Of a stretch of 64,000 nt of DNA, positions 58,905 to 64,000 are shown piece by piece; the stretch's first letter is position 1, and each line of letters begins with the position of its first letter. The DNA lies in assembly GCA_964548855.1 (NCBI GenBank), contig CAZJSR010000004.1, forward strand, positions 1 through 64,000. Direction: 5' to 3'. The notes beneath the pieces were generated by a model. That model searched no databases. It saw only the letters and a program-made list of their open reading frames with translations, and was not told where the DNA came from. The translations under genes and the position numbers were made by a program. Source of the stretch: UBA3206 sp964548855. GTDB taxonomy: Bacteria; Bacillota_I; Bacilli_A; Acholeplasmatales; Anaeroplasmataceae.

Positions 58905-58908
58905 AAAT

Positions 58909-58950
58909 AACATGTCTCCTACCTTTTGGTAGGTAGGAGACCATGTTTTA
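58909..58950 (+). terminator. terminator of the giant gene
   Basis: Long stem AACATG-TCTCCTACC (58909-58923) / GGTAGGAGA-C-CATGTT (58932-58947) with one bulged C, followed by TTA TTT. Confidence 0.85.
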
Positions 58951-59027
58951 TTTAAGAAAAACTAGGATTTTTAAATAAAATATGTCGAATTTTTGTTTAA
59001 TTTGTTTCTTTTTAGGCGAATATAGTT

Positions 59028-59033
59028 TATAAT
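59028..59033 (+). promoter_or_regulatory. -10 box before the second giant gene
   Basis: TATAAT 58 bases before the start codon; the region 17-18 bases upstream is T-rich without a clear -35. The GTTTACC inverted repeat of the first giant gene is absent here. Confidence 0.4.
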
Positions 59034-59091
59034 AAACTTGAAGAATGCTAGAAAAGAAAAAGAAAATATAGTTTGTTTGGAGATGATGTTT

Positions 59092-62000
59092 ATGCGAAAT
59101 AAGATCACATCGCGTCTAATTACAACGTTTTCGTTTATATTTTTGATAATAGCGTTAGCGATAACTGCCCTTTTTAGTATGCAAAAAAATATTAAGACGA
59201 GCGATAAAAATGAAGTAGAAATAGTTGAATCAACTGTGGATTTAAGTAATAAAATTTCGGTTAATGATATGAAATTTAGTTACAACACTAGCGACAAAAC
59301 CGCGGTATTTATCGGTTTAGCCAAGGGTCACTACACTGCGACACTTGAAATACCAGAGTCTGTTCAAGGTAGTGACGGTAATAACTATACAGTTACAAGT
59401 ATCGATCCATATAAAAATCTTACGGAATTGATAATTTATACTAACCCTACTTCTAAGGAAAATTTATTTGCTACATCTTTATATAGATACGGATCAAATA
59501 TAAACGCTCTTGTTATTCCTAGTACAGTAACAAATATTGTGTCAGGAGCGTTTTATGGTATGGCACGTCTAGAATATTTTAAGACGCCTTTTGTAGGACA
59601 AAAAAAAGGTATTGATAGCACAACTCCAACGGACAGAAAGTCTCTTCATTCAATGTTTTCTTTAGGATACCAAAAGGATTTTGATAGTAATTACCAACCA
59701 CAATATAAGGCATTTAATAACAGCAATGATACTACGCAAGATGATAGTAGTTTATCTACAAATCCTTCAGAAACATATTGGTATTCTATAGCAGATACAA
59801 ATAAGTTTTATTATACAATGCCTAATAATTTAAAAGAGGTAGTAATATATGATGAATCAAAACTACAAGTTAGAACTTTTTTAGGTATTAAATCTCTCGA
59901 AAAAGTTCTAATAAATGATGATCTTGAAACTATTGGTGAGTATGCTTTTGCAGGTTGTAGTAACTTAAAAAGTGTAAGCTTAAAAGTTTCAACATTACCT
60001 GAAGGATTATTCTCCCAATGTTTTAGCTTAACTGAATTTACAATTCCTAATGGAGTTTCAAGTGTGTCAGAAAATTGTTTCGCTCAATGTGAGTCACTTG
60101 AGAAGGCACTAATGCCTACATCAGTTACAAGTATCGGAAATAAAGCTTTTTATCTAGATGAACAATTATCTAAAATTGAATTATATAAACTTAATGGTAA
60201 AGGGGAAATAGAGGTTATAGAAAGTAAAGAACAATTTAATCTTCCTGCGGGTCTTAAGAATATTGGTGCAAATGCGTTTGCTGGATGTAATTTGTTAACA
60301 TCTATTAGTATTCCTAAAGAAATTGAATCTATTGGTGAAGATGCGCTTGGTGGATGTTATGACTTAACTGAAATTACTCTTCCTTTTATCGGAGCGTCTA
60401 AGGGTAAGAGTTCTATAGTTAAAGAGAATATGTTTGGATATATTTTTGGAACTAATGTTAATGCTGGTGCATACGCAGCAACACAGGGTGAAAACTCATT
60501 TTGTATTCCAGAAAATCTTAGAACGATAACTATCACAGGTGAAACATATATTTGTCAATCTGCATTTGCGAATTTATCTTATGTTTCATCTTCAAATGAA
60601 GTAAAGGGTGTAGAGACTATTATTATTAATAATGTAGAAAACATCCAAATCGAATCCGGTATATTTGCTGGATCTGCCGCACTTAAGAATGTAACAATAC
60701 CTTATATTCCTTCAGGAAGTGCATTTTATACTTTATTTGGTACTACTTCAAAAACTGGATTATATAGTATTGGTAGATATTATGTACCAAATAATTTTGA
60801 AAGAGTTACTATAACTAATCAAGAAACATTTAAAGCTGGATCATTCTATTATATGACTTCATTAAAATATGTAGAACTTGGTATTCCTACAAAAAGAATT
60901 GAAGGCGCAATTTTTTACAATAATCAAAATCTAGAAGAAATCGTAATTCCGTTTGTTGGTTATGGACGTGGTGATTATAGAAATCATAATGGTGACGCTA
61001 GATATTGGTATTGGCGTGATAGAGAATTAAGAAATATGTTTATGTGGATATTCTCAGGAGAATACGTGGCAAATACATATGCTATAAATACTGTAAACGT
61101 TTCGTGGTCAAGTGGTTATAGAAGATATGTTCCTAATTCTCTTAAGAAAGTAACAATCACTGATGATACAACAATTGATTATTATTCACTAAGAAATTTC
61201 TCATCACTTACTGATTTAACTATTAAAAAGGCAAGTTATATATCAGAAGGTGCAATTGGTGGATGTTATAAGCTTGAAAGATTAACAGTTCCATTTATTG
61301 GAATGAACGCAAATGAAAATTCATATAGTGGAGACGGCCGTACAATGGGATGGATTTTTGGTACGTCAAGTTCTGGAACTAAAGATTATCCGACATATGC
61401 GGCATATCAAAATTCTAAGTATTATTACATTCCTCAATCATTGAAAAGTATCGTTGTAACTGGAAATGTTAGAGGAGTTACAAATGATGCGTTTGCGAAT
61501 ATGTCAAATGTTGAATCTATTGACATATCTAATTGTCAAACTACTCTACTTGGTACGCAATCATTTATGAATTGTAAAAAACTTCATACTATTAAATGGC
61601 ATGAAGATACAAATATTACAGTTGTACCTACTAGAGCGTTTATGAATTGTTATAAAGTAACAACGATTAAACAGGCTATACCTTCTATAGATGAAACGCA
61701 GGTAACAGTTGGTGAACGTTCATTTGCAGGTACATCTATTAGTGAAATTGATTTTACAAGATTTATCTCAGTTGGTAATCGTGCATTCGCAGAATGTTTA
61801 AGATTAACTGAAGTTAATGTTACTCCAAATTTAAAATCTTTTGGTGAAGGTGTTTTTGAAAATTGTAGTTATTTAACTAAAGCTACTATAAGCGAAGGAC
61901 AAGCTACAAAACAATTATTTAGAAACTGTATTTCACTTACTACTATTGATTTAAGAAATAAAACTTTAGTTATTCCGAGTGGAATGTTTGAAGGTTGTAT

Positions 62001-64000
62001 AAGTCTAGAATACGGAAGTGGAAAATTAGAATTCTCAGAAGGTGTTACAGATATTCAAGCTAATGCATTTGCATATTGTACTTCACTTACAAATTTTATA
62101 CTTCCAACTAATACTATAAATATTGGTGACGGTGTATTCTTTGGTTGCGATAATCTTGAACCGATTATTATTCCAAAAGAAGTAAAAACAATTGGTAAAA
62201 AAGTATTTACAGAAAATATAGGAAATGATTTCTGTATTTATGTATACTATAATCCAGAAGAATGGCCAACAGGATGGTCTACAGGATGGAACTGTATTAA
62301 CCCTGTTTATACAATGCCTCCTAGAGATGACTATGTTTACATTTTTGAATTTGATGAAGAATTAGTCGGATACAAGATTACTGGAATTAAGCCAGGTATC
62401 GAATTAAGTGGTAATGTTTTATTACCAGAAGAACATAATTCAATTCCTGTAAAAGGTATTACAGAGAATGTGTTTAAAAATCAAGGTAATGTTAAACAAA
62501 TTATGGTTCCAGATACATATGAATTATTTGGAGACAATTGCTTTAATAACAATACACGTATAAATCTATATTTTGAAGATTTAAAAACATCAAGTAATCT
62601 TCCAAATTCAGATAAATTAAAAAGAATAATGTTTAAAGGTATTGTTTTATATGGAGATTCATGGGAATTAAAAGGAGCATCTACGATTCCTTATGTAAAA
62701 TTATCATCTATTCAATTCAATTTTGATAAAAAAACATTATACTATAATACTACTGCACAAACACAAGATATAGTGAGAGCACAGCTTAAGGATAATGTGG
62801 ATGTGGTTGAAAATGGAGAAAATGACGATCTAAATAAAATTATATTTGATAAAAATATTGGTAATAAAGAAATATTTAATTATGAATATAAGAATAATAT
62901 TCAAGCTGGTACTGCTTATGTTAATGTAACATTAAATAGTAGTGAATATAACAAATATTTAAAAGCTGATAGTTATGCATTCCATTTTACTGGAACAGCT
63001 AAACCTACATATACAATTCAAAAGAGTCAAATTAATTTGTATTATAATGATATTTCATATTTAACAAATATAAAACGTACATATTCACCTGGTGAATACT
63101 GGTCTAATAGTGTATGGGGAACAAGCAATTTTGTTTCAAGTTTATATAATGATCTTAAGTTTAAACTAACTGGTACTCTTAGAGTAAATAGTGAAAATGC
63201 AGGTACTTATGAAATTTTTGGTCAAACTTCAAATGAGATGTTTTACTGGAGCAAAGCGCCAAGAGTAACTTATAATGGAAAAGATATTACATCTAATTTC
63301 CAAATTCTAGTATATTTAAATGTTGAAGTATCTAAACTAGAAGTTGATTTAAAATGGACAGGTGGAAAACTTAATGACACTGATAGTGTATATGAATATC
63401 AATATACAGGACAAAAGATTACACCTACTGCGATGGCATATGTTAAAGAAAGTGGAATCGCAATGCCTAATTGTAATTTAAATATAACAGTTACAAATGG
63501 TGATAACGCTATTAAACCAAGTAACATAGAATATGACGCTACATGTGAAGTAAATGATAATAACTATTTTTATGCGAACGGAAATATTACAACTAAGTTT
63601 AGAATTGTTAAAAGAAAATTAACAGTCCGTGTGGAATATGGAAAATTAATAATTGCGCCAGATGCTGAGCGTATTGAACTTTCTATTAATGAAGATTTTA
63701 CATCAGTTGAAGGTGATATTACTAATTTAATAAGACTTGAAGGTCTTCAACCTGGTAGTAATTTTGATGGTAAGATCATAAGCAAACCAAAAATCGCGGG
63801 AGGAAGTGCTCATGATAGTGGACTTTATACTTCTGGAGAATATAATTCTCAAGGTGCAAATGATTCTATTGTTTGGTTAGAACAAAAATATATTGGTGAA
63901 AACTATAATGGGACAATATCTCCAAATCTTAACTTCTTAATTACAAGAGGTGCAGGTAAGGATAAGATAATAGAAAATGATTATTATGATGTAAGTCTAG
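59092..64000 (+). CDS. second BspA-like LRR surface protein, 3' end outside window
   Basis: Open from the ATG at 59092 (GGAG at 59079-59082) to the last base, 1,636 codons visible with no stop. A basic N-terminus MRNKITSR leads to a hydrophobic segment (about residues 9-27), like the first giant. LRR_5 units fill about residues 100-1030 (IGEYAFAGCSNLKSV near 59935), with about five cassettes: TPFVGQKKG near 59584, LPFIGASKG near 60385, IPYIPSGSAF near 60705, IPFVGYGRGD near 60946 and VPFIGMNAN near 61288. The cap module YYNPEEWPTGWSTGW (near 62250) and MBG-like modules (from about 62700: KPTYTIQKSQINLYY, FRIVKRKLTVRVEY) follow. No GxDxxLGTxDD island is present in the visible part. It has the same build as the giant at smaller scale and is probably a paralogue. 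Confidence 0.9.
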   Translation, partial: MRNKITSRLITTFSFIFLIIALAITALFSMQKNIKTSDKNEVEIVESTVDLSNKISVNDMKFSYNTSDKTAVFIGLAKGHYTATLEIPESVQGSDGNNYTVTSIDPYKNLTELIIYTNPTSKENLFATSLYRYGSNINALVIPSTVTNIVSGAFYGMARLEYFKTPFVGQKKGIDSTTPTDRKSLHSMFSLGYQKDFDSNYQPQYKAFNNSNDTTQDDSSLSTNPSETYWYSIADTNKFYYTMPNNLKEVVIYDESKLQVRTFLGIKSLEKVLINDDLETIGEYAFAGCSNLKSVSLKVSTLPEGLFSQCFSLTEFTIPNGVSSVSENCFAQCESLEKALMPTSVTSIGNKAFYLDEQLSKIELYKLNGKGEIEVIESKEQFNLPAGLKNIGANAFAGCNLLTSISIPKEIESIGEDALGGCYDLTEITLPFIGASKGKSSIVKENMFGYIFGTNVNAGAYAATQGENSFCIPENLRTITITGETYICQSAFANLSYVSSSNEVKGVETIIINNVENIQIESGIFAGSAALKNVTIPYIPSGSAFYTLFGTTSKTGLYSIGRYYVPNNFERVTITNQETFKAGSFYYMTSLKYVELGIPTKRIEGAIFYNNQNLEEIVIPFVGYGRGDYRNHNGDARYWYWRDRELRNMFMWIFSGEYVANTYAINTVNVSWSSGYRRYVPNSLKKVTITDDTTIDYYSLRNFSSLTDLTIKKASYISEGAIGGCYKLERLTVPFIGMNANENSYSGDGRTMGWIFGTSSSGTKDYPTYAAYQNSKYYYIPQSLKSIVVTGNVRGVTNDAFANMSNVESIDISNCQTTLLGTQSFMNCKKLHTIKWHEDTNITVVPTRAFMNCYKVTTIKQAIPSIDETQVTVGERSFAGTSISEIDFTRFISVGNRAFAECLRLTEVNVTPNLKSFGEGVFENCSYLTKATISEGQATKQLFRNCISLTTIDLRNKTLVIPSGMFEGCISLEYGSGKLEFSEGVTDIQANAFAYCTSLTNFILPTNTINIGDGVFFGCDNLEPIIIPKEVKTIGKKVFTENIGNDFCIYVYYNPEEWPTGWSTGWNCINPVYTMPPRDDYVYIFEFDEELVGYKITGIKPGIELSGNVLLPEEHNSIPVKGITENVFKNQGNVKQIMVPDTYELFGDNCFNNNTRINLYFEDLKTSSNLPNSDKLKRIMFKGIVLYGDSWELKGASTIPYVKLSSIQFNFDKKTLYYNTTAQTQDIVRAQLKDNVDVVENGENDDLNKIIFDKNIGNKEIFNYEYKNNIQAGTAYVNVTLNSSEYNKYLKADSYAFHFTGTAKPTYTIQKSQINLYYNDISYLTNIKRTYSPGEYWSNSVWGTSNFVSSLYNDLKFKLTGTLRVNSENAGTYEIFGQTSNEMFYWSKAPRVTYNGKDITSNFQILVYLNVEVSKLEVDLKWTGGKLNDTDSVYEYQYTGQKITPTAMAYVKESGIAMPNCNLNITVTNGDNAIKPSNIEYDATCEVNDNNYFYANGNITTKFRIVKRKLTVRVEYGKLIIAPDAERIELSINEDFTSVEGDITNLIRLEGLQPGSNFDGKIISKPKIAGGSAHDSGLYTSGEYNSQGANDSIVWLEQKYIGENYNGTISPNLNFLITRGAGKDKIIENDYYDVSL

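Overview
The window comes from an AT-rich, low-GC Gram-positive (Firmicutes/Bacilli-type) chromosome. The evidence is the gene order comEC-holA-rpsT-gpr-pgsA-recA, which matches the Bacillus core order apart from missing genes, strong GGAGGTG ribosome-binding sites, sigma-A-like promoters and U-tailed hairpin terminators. A spore germination protease gene (gpr) points to an endospore-forming lineage. The AT-richness and the BspA-type surface proteins would suit a gut anaerobe related to the Erysipelotrichia or Mollicutes; that placement is inference. The standard bacterial code is used.

Region 1 (1-5413) is housekeeping: the C-terminal part of ComEC (DNA uptake), HolA (polymerase III delta), ribosomal protein S20 on the minus strand, GPR protease, a 76-residue membrane protein, PgsA (phosphatidylglycerophosphate synthase) and RecA. 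Region 2 (5412-6885) holds two unrecognised minus-strand genes for single-pass membrane proteins.

Region 3 (7048-7381) has no ordinary gene but has the layout of a par/fst-like type I toxin-antitoxin locus: a forward RNA with a 25-codon hydrophobic ORF whose Shine-Dalgarno lies in a hairpin, a convergent antisense RNA with a near-consensus promoter, a shared two-way terminator, and direct repeats CAGTC-N9-GCTGC at the 5' ends of both RNAs. Region 4 (7566-10619) is a cytoplasmic PAS-like/GGDEF/GAF/GGDEF/EAL protein with an intact EAL site, so probably a c-di-GMP phosphodiesterase.

Region 5 (10762-64000) is a surface-protein cluster and fills most of the window. It starts with a 777-residue membrane-anchored protein with six beta-sandwich-like repeats. 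Next is one uninterrupted reading frame of 15,192 codons (45.6 kb), a giant BspA-like leucine-rich-repeat protein. Its order is: N-terminal hydrophobic segment, LRR block, an island of 'GxDxxLGTxDD' and 'YYxDxxDNTY' repeats, a very long LRR block carrying about 33 copies of a 'PFVG...FGYIFG' cassette, about 24 MBG-like modules, and a type I dockerin. The window ends inside a second, shorter-built paralogue of the same family (59092 onward). Together these look like a cell-surface or secreted adhesion apparatus. The dockerin suggests docking to a cohesin partner outside the window, and the c-di-GMP enzyme next door could tune surface attachment; both links are inference.
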